From JAIVGV01 sp035295985 (GTDB lineage: Bacteria > Acidobacteriota > Blastocatellia > Pyrinomonadales > Pyrinomonadaceae): a stretch of 30,603 nucleotides of DNA. This document shows positions 14,817-22,250 of the stretch, one piece after another. Below the pieces are notes generated by a model. It was not told the origin of the DNA and searched no databases. It worked only from the letters and a program-made list of their open reading frames with translations. The position numbers and the translations under genes were made by a program. How positions within the stretch are numbered: position 1 is the first letter of the stretch; every line of letters begins with the position of its first letter. The DNA lies in NCBI GenBank assembly GCA_035295985.1, contig DATHBT010000213.1, forward strand, positions 1-30,603, given 5' to 3'.

Positions 14817-15659
14817 ATGAGAGTCCTTGTCACGGGCGGGAGCGGCTACCTCGGCGTCCACGTGCGCCGATTCTTTTCGGCAGACGACTTCTCGCGCCGC
14901 TCCGGCCACGACATCACGGAGCCGGCCGACCTCCCCGTGATCGGCGACTACGACGTGGTCATCCACCTCGCCGCGCGCCTCGACAAGCGGCCCGAATCGG
15001 CCGCCGAAGTTTTTCGCGCGAACGCGGAGGGCACGGCCAACGTCGTGAGCCACGTGCGCGAGGGCGGGGTCTTCATCTACGCCTCGACGAAGGACGTGTA
15101 CGGCGCGAACGCCGAGGGGCTGGCCGAGGTGTCGGAGGACTGTCCGACCGAGTACGCCGGTCAGTCCGCGCTCGAATGGTCGAAGCTCGTCGGCGAGCGA
15201 TACGTCGATTACTACGCGGCGCGGAGACGCCTGCGGGCCTGCGTCTTCCGCCTGTCGGCCGTGTACGCGCGCCCGTCCGAGGGCAACGAGCCGGGCTTCG
15301 TGACGCACTACGTCGAGTCGGTCAAGCGCGGCCTGCCGCTCAGGCTGCCGGCCGGCGGCGAGCCGGTGCGCGACCTGCTGCACGTCGATGATTTTTCGCG
15401 CGCGTGCCGTGTGTTCGTCGATTCGCGCGTGAGACGCGCGACTTACAACCTGGGCGGCGGGCGCGCGAACGCCGCCTCCCTGCGCGAGATAGCGCGGACG
15501 GTCGGCCGCCTGATCGAGCTTGAGCCGGTGTTTGACGAGGCGGCGCGACTGCCCGCGCCCGTTCCATTCGACTACGTCTCAGACATCTCCCGCGCCCGGC
15601 GGGAACTCGGCTGGTCGCCGCGCGTCTCGGTCGAGGAGGGCCTGCGGAGTCTGCTCTAA
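14817..15659 (+). CDS. Extended SDR, NAD-dependent epimerase/dehydratase-like, Tyr missing
   Basis: A Rossmann-fold protein of the extended short-chain dehydrogenase family, the family of sugar-nucleotide epimerases and dehydratases. The 280-residue protein has VLVTGGSGYLG (4-13) for NAD(P), VVIHLAA (47-53), and YASTKDVYGAN (88-98). The usual YxxxK catalytic pair is not intact: the lysine (Lys123 in EWSKLVGE) is kept, but the tyrosine position four residues earlier is Leu119. GNEPGFVTHYV and VRDLLHVDDFSRA fit the substrate-binding C-terminal part. It opens the heptose/LPS gene block, so it may act on a nucleotide-sugar. It is not a recognisable HldD, and the tyrosine loss makes ordinary redox epimerisation doubtful. 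ATG 14817 lacks a ribosome site because element E ends 1 nt before it. Confidence 0.85.
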   Translation: MRVLVTGGSGYLGVHVRRFFSADDFSRRSGHDITEPADLPVIGDYDVVIHLAARLDKRPESAAEVFRANAEGTANVVSHVREGGVFIYASTKDVYGANAEGLAEVSEDCPTEYAGQSALEWSKLVGERYVDYYAARRRLRACVFRLSAVYARPSEGNEPGFVTHYVESVKRGLPLRLPAGGEPVRDLLHVDDFSRACRVFVDSRVRRATYNLGGGRANAASLREIARTVGRLIELEPVFDEAARLPAPVPFDYVSDISRARRELGWSPRVSVEEGLRSLL

Positions 15660-15670
15660 ATGTGGTCAGC

Positions 15671-15785
15671 CGTCCGTGGTCAGTGGTCAGTTGTTTGAGC
15701 TGTGTGAACTCATCAGTATGACGTGAAGCGAAGGCCGATGCGACACGTGCAACTGACAACTGACAACTGACCGCGGACGACTTTT
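15671..15785. repeat. Heptamer-arm inverted repeat, element F, with T-run
   Basis: Arms 15671-15694 and 15756-15779 match at 22 of 24 positions; the left word array begins at 15662, 2 nt after the SDR gene stop. Words are GTGGTCA, GTCCGTG and GACAACT-type on the right. The right arm is followed by a CTTTTCA tract (15781-15787), identical in context to the one after element H, so it may act as a terminator of the SDR message. The spacer is related to those of E and H. Confidence 0.85.
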
Positions 15786-15875
15786 CATTACTCGACCTTA
15801 TCTTGGTATGCCACCCGGCCGGGCCAGTCTTTGCGCGCCTTCGCCCGCGCGTGCGATTATTCCACTTCGTCTGAG

Positions 15876-17036
15876 ATGGCCCGCGAGTTAACAACTGAAC
15901 GGATCGGGCGGGTCGTCGTCCGCGGCGCGAACTGGGTGGGCGACGCGGTGATGACCGTGCCCGCGCTGCGCGAGCTGCGGCGGGTGCTACCCGGCGCGCG
16001 CCTGACGCTCGCCACCCGGCCGTGGGCCGAGGGCATCTTCGCCGACGCCGACTTCGTTGACGAGCTGTTGATCGTTGACGACCGGCGCGGGGCGGCCGGC
16101 TTTTTCAAACAGGTCTCCGAGTGGCGCGCGCGCCGCTTCGACCTCGCAGTCCTCTTCCCCAACGCCTTCGCTCCCGCGCTAACGGCCTTCGCCGCGCGCG
16201 TCCCCTTCCGGCTCGGCTACGAAACTGACGGCCGCGCCCCCCTGCTCACGCACGCCGTCCCGCTGCCAGAGTGGCGGGGCCAGCGTCACGAAGTTTTTTA
16301 CTACCTCAACCTCGTCGCCGAACTCGAACGCGCCTTGACCGGCACGACGACGATTGGCGAGCGAGCGCCGCAAGCCGAACTGCGGATCGGCGAAGCGCGC
16401 AGGGCCGAGGCCGTCGAGATTCTCAAAGGGCGCGGTGTCGCGGGCGCGCGCCCGCTCGTCGCGCTCTGCCCCGGCTCGACCAACAGCCGCGCCAAGCGAT
16501 GGCCCGCGGAACGCTTCGCCGCGCTCGCCGATAAGCTTGTCGAGGAGGCCGGCGCGGAGGTCTTGCTCGTCGGCGCGCGTGAGGAACTGGACGTGACACG
16601 CGAAGTTGTCGGCCTGATGCGGCGCGCGCCCTTCGTGCTGACGGGCGAGACAGACCTCGCGCGGTCGACCGCCGTCCTGAGCCTCGTCGATCTGCTCGTC
16701 ACGAACGACACGGGGCCGGCGCACCTCGCCTCCGCGCTGGGGCGGCCCACGCTCGTCATCTTCGGCCCGACCAACCCGGTGACGACGCGGCCCTTTGGCG
16801 AGTCGGCCGAGATCGTCCGCCGCCCGCCCGACTGCGCGCCCTGCATGCTGCGCGACTGCCCCATCGATCACCGTTGCATGACCGCCATCACGGCCGAGGA
16901 GGTTTTCGCCCGCGCCCTCTCGCTGCTCAGCCGCGGGACTAGCGGAGGGGGGACGCAGAACCCGGAAAGGGCGAAAGTGTCTGACGCCCCGTCAATGTCT
17001 GACGCAGGCTCGCGCAAGGCGGAGGCCGTGCGATGA
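15876..17036 (+). CDS. waaF: ADP-heptose:LPS heptosyltransferase II
   Basis: Adds the second heptose to the LPS inner core on the cytoplasmic face of the inner membrane, using ADP-heptose. The 386-residue GT9-family protein has RGANWVGDAVMTVPALREL near the N-terminus. The C-terminal domain holds ALCPGSTNSRAKRWPAERF (nucleotide/phosphate binding), TNDTGPAHLASALGRPTLV and IFGPTNP. A cysteine-rich segment (CAPCMLRDCP) is typical of WaaF. ATG 15876 begins the conserved part; the frame continues upstream to a TTG at 15831. The gene ends in an ATGA overlap with gmhB, so the two are translationally coupled. Assignment as II rather than I rests on overall similarity and on the second, waaC-like gene in the cluster. 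Confidence 0.88.
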   Translation: MARELTTERIGRVVVRGANWVGDAVMTVPALRELRRVLPGARLTLATRPWAEGIFADADFVDELLIVDDRRGAAGFFKQVSEWRARRFDLAVLFPNAFAPALTAFAARVPFRLGYETDGRAPLLTHAVPLPEWRGQRHEVFYYLNLVAELERALTGTTTIGERAPQAELRIGEARRAEAVEILKGRGVAGARPLVALCPGSTNSRAKRWPAERFAALADKLVEEAGAEVLLVGAREELDVTREVVGLMRRAPFVLTGETDLARSTAVLSLVDLLVTNDTGPAHLASALGRPTLVIFGPTNPVTTRPFGESAEIVRRPPDCAPCMLRDCPIDHRCMTAITAEEVFARALSLLSRGTSGGGTQNPERAKVSDAPSMSDAGSRKAEAVR

Positions 17037-17605
17037 GGCGGCCCGCGGTCTTCATCGACCGCGACGGGACGATCTCGGAGGAGGTCGGCTACGTCAATCA
17101 CCCCACGCGCTACCGCGTCTTCCCCTACGCGGCCGAAGCCGTCAGGCTCCTGAACGAAGCTGGCTGGCTCGCAGTCCTCGTCACCAACCAGGCCGGCGTC
17201 GCCCGCGGGTACTTCGCAGAGGATTTAATCTCCGAAGTCCACGCCGCGCTCGCGCACGAACTGGAACGCGGAGGCGCGCGCCTCGACGCCGTTTATTATT
17301 GCCCGCACCATCCGACGGTCGGCGAGGCCCCTTACCGACTAGACTGCGACTGCCGCAAGCCGCGCCCCGGCCTCGTCCGCCGCGCGGCCGAGGAGCTGCA
17401 CGTCGATCTCAAAGCTAGCTGGATGGTCGGCGACCGCTACGGCGACGTGGAGCTTGCGCGCAACGCCGGCCTGCGCTCCGCCTTCGTCCTCTCCGGCTAC
17501 GGCCGCGGCGAGTGGGAGTACCAGCGCGCCGGCTGGCCGCACCAGCCCGACCTCGTCGCCGAGAACTTGCTCGAAGCGGTGCGCGGGATTTTGAAGAAGA
17601 GGTGA
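17033..17605 (+). CDS. gmhB: D-glycero-D-manno-heptose-1,7-bisphosphate 7-phosphatase
   Basis: Removes the 7-phosphate from heptose bisphosphate in ADP-heptose synthesis. The 190-residue HAD protein has the catalytic Asp9/Asp11 in FIDRDGTISEE, TNQAGVARGYF (motif II Thr), and Lys in RKPRPG. The GDRYGDVELA motif binds metal. A zinc-binding loop CPHHPTVG followed by DCDCRKP is the GmhB-specific feature that distinguishes it from histidinol phosphatase. It starts by ATGA overlap with waaF, and hldA follows after repeat G. Confidence 0.93.
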   Translation: MRRPAVFIDRDGTISEEVGYVNHPTRYRVFPYAAEAVRLLNEAGWLAVLVTNQAGVARGYFAEDLISEVHAALAHELERGGARLDAVYYCPHHPTVGEAPYRLDCDCRKPRPGLVRRAAEELHVDLKASWMVGDRYGDVELARNAGLRSAFVLSGYGRGEWEYQRAGWPHQPDLVAENLLEAVRGILKKR

Positions 17606-17612
17606 GAAGACA

Positions 17613-17726
17613 GTCAGTTGTCCGCGGTCAGTTGTCCGTTGCACGTGGCTTCGCGGTTCGGCGCTTAAGATTCAGCGACCAGCCGCCCGATCACGGACAA
17701 CGGACAACTGACCGCGGACAACTGAC
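17613..17726. repeat. Perfect 29-bp inverted repeat, element G (GTCAGTT/GTCCGCG words)
   Basis: The arms 17613-17641 and 17698-17726 are exact reverse complements over 29 nt, separated by a 56-nt spacer. Words GTCAGTT, GTCCGCG and GTCCGTT alternate in a strict 7-nt register. It starts 7 nt after the gmhB stop and ends 16 nt before the hldA ATG. It is the most perfect of the nine paired elements. Confidence 0.93.
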
Positions 17727-17742
17727 AAAGATCGGTTTCGTG

Positions 17743-18762
17743 ATGGCCCAAAGCACGACGAGCAGAAGACTGTCGGAGTTAGTCGCGCGGTTCGCGGAGC
17801 GGCGCGTGGTGGTCGTCGGCGATCTGGTCGCGGATCAGTTCGTGTACGGCGAGATCAGCCGCGTGTCGCGCGAGGCCCCGGTGCTCATACTGCGCCACGA
17901 GCGGACGGAGACCGTGCCGGGCGGCGCGGCCAACTGCGCCGCCAACCTCGCCTCGCTCGGCGCGCGCGCCGCAGTCGTCGGCACGGTCGGCGACGACGAG
18001 GCGGGCCGCGCGCTCGTTGCGCGCCTGCGCGGAGCGGGCGTTGACTGCGAGGGCGTCGTCTGCGACAAGCACCTGCGGACGACGACGAAGGTGCGGCTGC
18101 TCGCCGGCCACACACATGGGCTGCGCCAGCAGGTCATCCGCCTCGACTACGAGGGCGGCACGGCGGCGGGCGACGCGCTCACGGCCGAACTCGCCGCGCG
18201 CCTGCGCGACGCCGCCGCGGAAGCCGACACCGCCATCATCTCCGACTACAACTACGGCGTCGCCTCCGCGGGGATCGTCGCGGCCCTGCGCGAAGAGATC
18301 GGCGAGGGCGGCGTGCCCGTGCTCGTGGATTCGCGCTTCCGCCTGACGGATTTTGCGGGCTTCACGTCGGCCACGCCGAACGAGGACGAGGTCGAGCACG
18401 TCCTGGGCCGCAGGCTCGAAGGCGCAGAGCAGTTCGAGTCGGCCGCGCGAGAGTTATTAGGAACACTCGGCCACGCGGCGCTGCTCGTCACGCGCGGCAG
18501 CGGCGGGATGCTCCTCGTCGAGCGTGACCGCCCCGACGCGCTGCACATCCCCGTCGTCGGCTCGCGCGAGGCCGTGGACGTGACGGGCGCGGGCGACACC
18601 GTCATCGCGACCTACGCCCTCGCCCTCGCCTCCGGCGCGACCTTCCGCGAGGCAGCGCGCCTTGCCAACCACGCGGGCGGCATCGTCGTCATGAAGCGCG
18701 GCACGGCCTGCTGCGCCCGCGACGAACTGCTCGCCTCTCTGGCCGAGCACGGCGAAGAATAA
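17743..18762 (+). CDS. hldA: D-glycero-beta-D-manno-heptose-7-phosphate kinase (split HldE kinase)
   Basis: Phosphorylates heptose-7-phosphate at C1 to give the 1,7-bisphosphate that GmhB dephosphorylates. The 339-residue protein is a PfkB/ribokinase-family kinase equal to the N-terminal half of E. coli HldE: VVVVGDLVADQFVYGEISR, VPGGAANCAANLASLG (sugar binding), and DVTGAGDTVIATYALALASG with the catalytic Asp in GAGD. There is no nucleotidyltransferase half; that function is the separate hldC gene downstream. ATG 17743 is chosen; GTG 17740 overlaps it, and the longer frame runs back through repeat G. Repeats G and H flank it. Confidence 0.92.
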   Translation: MAQSTTSRRLSELVARFAERRVVVVGDLVADQFVYGEISRVSREAPVLILRHERTETVPGGAANCAANLASLGARAAVVGTVGDDEAGRALVARLRGAGVDCEGVVCDKHLRTTTKVRLLAGHTHGLRQQVIRLDYEGGTAAGDALTAELAARLRDAAAEADTAIISDYNYGVASAGIVAALREEIGEGGVPVLVDSRFRLTDFAGFTSATPNEDEVEHVLGRRLEGAEQFESAARELLGTLGHAALLVTRGSGGMLLVERDRPDALHIPVVGSREAVDVTGAGDTVIATYALALASGATFREAARLANHAGGIVVMKRGTACCARDELLASLAEHGEE

Positions 18763-18773
18763 AAGAGCTGTCA

Positions 18774-18891
18774 GTCGTCCGTAGTCAGTTGTCCGTTGTT
18801 TGAGCTTTGCAACCTCGGCGCCCGCGACTTGACATGAAGGCTCGGCCGGCACTTGCGACGGACGACGGACAACTGACTACGGACGACTTTT
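18774..18891. repeat. Heptamer-arm inverted repeat, element H, with T-run
   Basis: Arms 18774-18799 and 18862-18887 match at 25 of 26 positions. Words are GTCGTCC, GTAGTCA and GTTGTCC in a 7-nt register. It begins 11 nt after the hldA stop and ends 12 nt before the hldC ATG. TTTT (18888-18891) follows the stem directly, as after element F, so it may be a partial terminator. The spacer is related to those of E and F. Confidence 0.9.
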
Positions 18892-18899
18892 CAATATAG

Positions 18900-19409
18900 A
18901 TGAATTCCCAGAATGAAAAATTGAGGGCCGACGCCGCGTCGCGCATCGTGGATCGCAACCGCCTGATCGCGCGGGTGGCGATTGCCCGCAAAAACGGTGC
19001 GCGCATAGTCTTCGCCAACGGCTGCTTCGACCTGCTGCACGTCGGGCACGTCCGCTACCTGGAGGCAGCGCGCGCGCTCGGCGACCTGCTCGTCGTCGGC
19101 GTCAACGCGGACGAGCAGGTGCGGCGGCTCAAGGGCGAGGGCCGCCCGCTTGTGCCCGAACGGGAGCGCGCGGAGGTCGTCGCCTCACTGCGCGCCGTCG
19201 ATCTCGTGACCGTCTTCGCGGAGCCGACCGTCGAACAGCTCCTGCTCGCCGTCCGCCCCGACATCCACGCCAAGGGGACGGACTACACGGAGGAGACCGT
19301 GCCCGAACGCGACATCGTCCGCGCCTACGGCGGCCGGGTCTGCATCGTCGGCGATCCGAAAGACCATTCCTCGACCGATATGGTCGGCCGCGTGACGGGT
19401 AAACCGTGA
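18900..19409 (+). CDS. hldC: D-glycero-beta-D-manno-heptose-1-phosphate adenylyltransferase (split HldE)
   Basis: Transfers AMP from ATP to heptose-1-phosphate, giving ADP-heptose. The 169-residue protein is the C-terminal half of HldE as a stand-alone gene (RfaE domain II): IVFANGCFDLLHVGHVRYL contains the HxGH nucleotidyltransferase motif at 47-50, VVGVNADEQVRRLKG follows, and HAKGTDYTEETVPE and KDHSSTDMV match the rest of the family. The last codons (Gly-Lys-Pro-stop) lie inside the left arm of repeat I. ATG 18900 follows the AT-rich end of element H; no good ribosome site is seen. Confidence 0.93.
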   Translation: MNSQNEKLRADAASRIVDRNRLIARVAIARKNGARIVFANGCFDLLHVGHVRYLEAARALGDLLVVGVNADEQVRRLKGEGRPLVPERERAEVVASLRAVDLVTVFAEPTVEQLLLAVRPDIHAKGTDYTEETVPERDIVRAYGGRVCIVGDPKDHSSTDMVGRVTGKP

Positions 19410-19468
19410 CAGGTGACAAGCAAGACCGGCTGCCTTAATCTTGTCGCCTGTCACCCGTCACGGTTTAC
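19399..19468. repeat. Inverted repeat, element I (GTGACAG words), overlapping hldC 3' end
   Basis: Arms 19399-19418 and 19449-19468 match at 19 of 20 positions around a 30-nt spacer. Words GTAAACC, GTGACAG and GTGACAA follow the 7-nt register. The left arm contains the final codons and TGA stop of hldC, and the right arm ends 7 nt before the waaC ATG. Confidence 0.87.
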
Positions 19469-19475
19469 GGCCTTT

Positions 19476-20561
19476 ATGCGAATCCTCTTCGTCAAACTCG
19501 GGAGCATCGGCGACGTTGTCCACACGCTGCCGGCGCTGGCGGCTGTCCACAGGGCGCTCCCCGATGCCGAGATTTCGTGGGTCGTTGAGCGCAGCGCGGC
19601 GGAAATTTTGAGGGACAACCCGGTTCTGCAAACCGCCATCGAAGTGGACACGAAGGCCTTGAGGCGCGCGCCGGTGTCTGGGGAGACGCTGTCGGCAACG
19701 CGCCGGCAGTTGCGTCGGCTGCGCGCCTCGGCCTTCGACCTTTCTCTCGACTTCCAGGGCCTACTGAAATCCGCACTCATCGCGCGCCTCTCTGGCGCGT
19801 CGCAAGTTTACGGCTTCTCCCGCGAACACCTGCGCGAACCGGCCAGCCGCTTCCTGCTCACGAAGACCGTCAACGTCCCGCCCCGGATAAACGTCATCCG
19901 AAAAAACCTTGCGCTAGCTGCGTCCGCGCTCGGCATCGACGTGCCCGACGACGCCGACGACTTCGAGTTCCCAATCGGCACGCGCGAGGAGCACAGCCGG
20001 GAGGCCGAGCGCGCGACTGAAGAGGCCGGCGGCGAGTTCGCGATCCTGAATCCGGGCGGCGGCTGGCCGACGAAGCTGTGGGGCGCCGAAAATTTCGGCG
20101 CGCTGGCCGACGCCCTGTGGGAGCACGAGGGTCTGCGCTCGCTCGTCGCGGCCGGGCCGGGCGAGAGGGAGTTGGCCGCCCGCGTCGCCGCGGCGAGCCG
20201 CAGCGGGTCGGCGCGGCCTGTCGCGCTGTCGCTCAAAGGTTTTTACGAGCTGTCGAAGCGCACCCGCGTATATGTGGGCGGCGACACGGGGCCGACTCAT
20301 CTGGCCGTCGCGGCGGGCGCTCCCGTCGTCGGCATCTTCGGCCCGACCGAGTGGTGGCGAAACGGCAGCCCGCGCGCGGACGACATCGAAGTGGGCCGTG
20401 AGGACATCAACTGCCGCGTGGATTGCCATCGCCGCGCCTGCTCGCAGTGGGTCTGCATGGACATCGAGGTCGGGCGCGTGGCCGAAGCGGTGTCGGAGAG
20501 GCTTCGCCGGGCGGGTCGCGCCGGCTCGCGCGCGGGGGCGGAGGCGGTCACGCTTGCGTAG
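19476..20561 (+). CDS. waaC: LPS heptosyltransferase I-like GT9 glycosyltransferase
   Basis: Adds the first heptose to Kdo2-lipid A from ADP-heptose, before WaaF acts. The 361-residue protein begins MRILFVKLGSIGDVVHTLPA, the signature N-terminus of WaaC-type enzymes. It has LDFQGLLKSALIARLSGA, AILNPGGGWPTKLW (nucleotide binding) and YVGGDTGPTHLAVAAGAPVV followed by GIFGPTEWW. The C-terminal CRVDCHRRACSQWVCM segment is cysteine-rich. ATG 19476 starts the conserved part exactly; the frame extends upstream through repeat I. The next gene's GTG lies 13 nt after its stop, suggesting one transcript. Confidence 0.88.
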   Translation: MRILFVKLGSIGDVVHTLPALAAVHRALPDAEISWVVERSAAEILRDNPVLQTAIEVDTKALRRAPVSGETLSATRRQLRRLRASAFDLSLDFQGLLKSALIARLSGASQVYGFSREHLREPASRFLLTKTVNVPPRINVIRKNLALAASALGIDVPDDADDFEFPIGTREEHSREAERATEEAGGEFAILNPGGGWPTKLWGAENFGALADALWEHEGLRSLVAAGPGERELAARVAAASRSGSARPVALSLKGFYELSKRTRVYVGGDTGPTHLAVAAGAPVVGIFGPTEWWRNGSPRADDIEVGREDINCRVDCHRRACSQWVCMDIEVGRVAEAVSERLRRAGRAGSRAGAEAVTLA

Positions 20562-20574
20562 GGGCGGGACGCGG

Positions 20575-21117
20575 GTGCAGCGCTGGCGCGTGCCGCTCGG
20601 TTTCCTGATCGCGCCGCTCTTCCTGCTGCTGGCCGAGCCGGGCGCGCGCACGCTCGCGGCGGGCGGCACGCTCGCACTCCTCGGACTCCTCATTCGCGCC
20701 TGGGCCTCCGGCCACATACGCAAGAACGACGCGCTCGCCACCTCCGGCCCCTACGCGCACACGCGCAACCCGCTCTACCTCGGCAGCTTCGTCATGGGCC
20801 TCGGCTTCACCGTCGCGGCTTCGGGCCGCTGGTGGCAGTTCGTCGTCCTCGGCGCGGCCTTCGCGGTGCTCTTCCTGGGCATCTATCTACCCGTGATGCG
20901 CGTCGAAAGTCAGACTCTCGCCGGGAAGTTCGGCGGCGAGTTCGACGCTTACGCGCGGGCCGTCCCGCTCTTCCTGCCGCGGCCGACCGCGTACCGCGGC
21001 GCGAATGAGACGGGGTTCGACCCGAAGCTCTACCTGCGATACCGCGAGTACCGCGCGGCGCTCGGACTGCTCGCGGCCTTCGCGCTGTTAGTGCTCAAGT
21101 GGCTGCTGTCGAAGTGA
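20575..21117 (+). CDS. Isoprenylcysteine carboxyl methyltransferase-like membrane protein
   Basis: A 180-residue integral membrane protein of the ICMT/PEMT methyltransferase-like family. Hydrophobic segments lie near residues 8-25, 28-45, 60-85, 85-105 and 160-178. The family signature GPYAHTRNPLYLGSFVMGLG (about 56-75) and the late motif GGEFDAYARAVPLFLPR are present; these bind SAM in characterised relatives. The substrate in bacteria is not known and need not be a prenylated protein. GTG 20575 is chosen because the protein similarity begins there, 13 nt after the waaC stop; an upstream in-frame TTG would overlap waaC. The next gene starts 2 nt after its stop, so it sits in the same operon. 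Confidence 0.82.
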   Translation: MQRWRVPLGFLIAPLFLLLAEPGARTLAAGGTLALLGLLIRAWASGHIRKNDALATSGPYAHTRNPLYLGSFVMGLGFTVAASGRWWQFVVLGAAFAVLFLGIYLPVMRVESQTLAGKFGGEFDAYARAVPLFLPRPTAYRGANETGFDPKLYLRYREYRAALGLLAAFALLVLKWLLSK

Positions 21118-21119
21118 AG

Positions 21120-22010
21120 ATGTTTCCGGCCGCAAGAATTATTTCCGCGCTCGCCGTCGCCGCTCTGCTGTCGGCTACGGCGCTCGCCAATGACTTCGGC
21201 CCTACGTCAGGAGCCGCGGCCGACTCCCAGACGGCGAAGCCCCTGCCCTTCCACCCCGACGAGGAACTGATCTACCAGGCGGACTTCTCGAAGCTGATGC
21301 TGCGCGGCATCGAGATCGCCGAGTTCCGCTTCACCGTCGAGCGCGGGCGGCCCCCGGCGGAAGCGCGCACGGCCGACGCGGCGGCAACGGCACAGCAACA
21401 GCAACCGGACAACCTCGTCTTCAAGGGCGACGTGCGCGCTAAAGGCTGGTTCCGCAAAATCTTCGGCATAGACTTTCACTACAACCACGAATCGACGGTC
21501 GCGCCCGATACGCTCCTCATCCTCCACACCTCGAAGCTCGACGAGCAGGGCAAGCGCGTGAGGGTGAGCGACGCCGTCTTCGACCGCGCCACCAACGTCG
21601 TCACCTGGACGGAGCGCAACCCGAACGACCCGTCGGCCCAGCCGCGCGTCGTCCGCAACGTCCTCGACAGCGCGGCCCACGACATCATCTCCGCCATCTA
21701 CTTCCTGCGCACGCAACAGCTCCGGCCCGGCCAGTCGTTCGAGCTGGCCGTCAGCGACTCGGGCCAGACCGTGCGCGTGCCCGTCCGCGTCATCGAGCGC
21801 AAGACCCTCAAGACCGTCGTCGGCCGCGTGCCCGCCCTGCGCGTTGAGATCGGACTCTTCGGCGCGGGCCGCCTCGTGGGCGATCGTGAGGGCGAGATGA
21901 CGCTCTGGATCACGGACGACGCGCGCCGCATCCCCGTCCGCGCCCGCCTCTCGGCCGACATCGGCACGCTCGACATCAAGCTCAAGAAAGTCTCGGCGAA
22001 AAAGCCGTGA
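21120..22010 (+). CDS. Secreted DUF3108-family protein
   Basis: A 296-residue exported protein: signal peptide (about 1-24, ending ATALAN), then a DUF3108 beta-rich domain with EELIYQADFSKLMLRGIEIAE, an Ala/Gln-rich insert (about 90-100), KGWFRKIFGIDF, ISAIYFLRTQQLRPGQSF, and TLWITDDARRIPVRAR near the end. The fold is a lipid-binding-like barrel; relatives are periplasmic and unassigned. Position after waaC and the ICMT-like gene is consistent with an envelope role. The ATG is 2 nt after the upstream stop. Confidence 0.82.
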   Translation: MFPAARIISALAVAALLSATALANDFGPTSGAAADSQTAKPLPFHPDEELIYQADFSKLMLRGIEIAEFRFTVERGRPPAEARTADAAATAQQQQPDNLVFKGDVRAKGWFRKIFGIDFHYNHESTVAPDTLLILHTSKLDEQGKRVRVSDAVFDRATNVVTWTERNPNDPSAQPRVVRNVLDSAAHDIISAIYFLRTQQLRPGQSFELAVSDSGQTVRVPVRVIERKTLKTVVGRVPALRVEIGLFGAGRLVGDREGEMTLWITDDARRIPVRARLSADIGTLDIKLKKVSAKKP

Positions 22011-22015
22011 ATAGG

Positions 22016-22140
22016 AGCTGTTAGCCGTTAGCTGTTAGCCGTTAGCAAAGCAATGGCGGACGGCTTCCGCTTCCGGCTCGCGGCTTTTATTCTTTTCGGC
22101 CCCCGTCCTGCTAACAGCTAACAGCTAATCGCTAACAGCT
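22016..22140. repeat. Heptamer-arm inverted repeat, element D (TTAGCTG words)
   Basis: Arms 22016-22046 and 22110-22140 match at 28 of 31 positions across a 63-nt spacer. Words TAGCCGT and TAGCTGT alternate in a 7-nt register. It begins 5 nt after the DUF3108 stop. The array is followed by a TTAGCAAA context shared with element C and the half element at 24978. Confidence 0.9.
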
Positions 22141-22148
22141 TCTTCCCG

Positions 22149-22177
22149 TTGACACCGCCGCCCCGATCTCTTACAAC
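22149..22177 (+). promoter_or_regulatory. Sigma-70-type promoter for the DUF4912-GH57 genes
   Basis: TTGACA (22149-22154) matches the -35 consensus fully, and TACAAC (22172-22177) follows after exactly 17 nt. It lies just downstream of element D and about 70 nt before the DUF4912 ATG. This suggests that element D separates the preceding operon from this one. Confidence 0.55.
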
Positions 22178-22250
22178 TTAAGCGTTCCAGCAAATTCGAC
22201 CAGCGGAAGGCGGATCGGGCGGCGCGGCGCGTCCGGCCGGGTACGACCGT

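Noticed and set aside
17613..18891. Repeat arrays as a CRISPR array
   Set aside because: The units are 7 nt, degenerate and arranged as inverted arms around one spacer; there are no 25-40-nt direct repeats with unique spacers and no cas genes.
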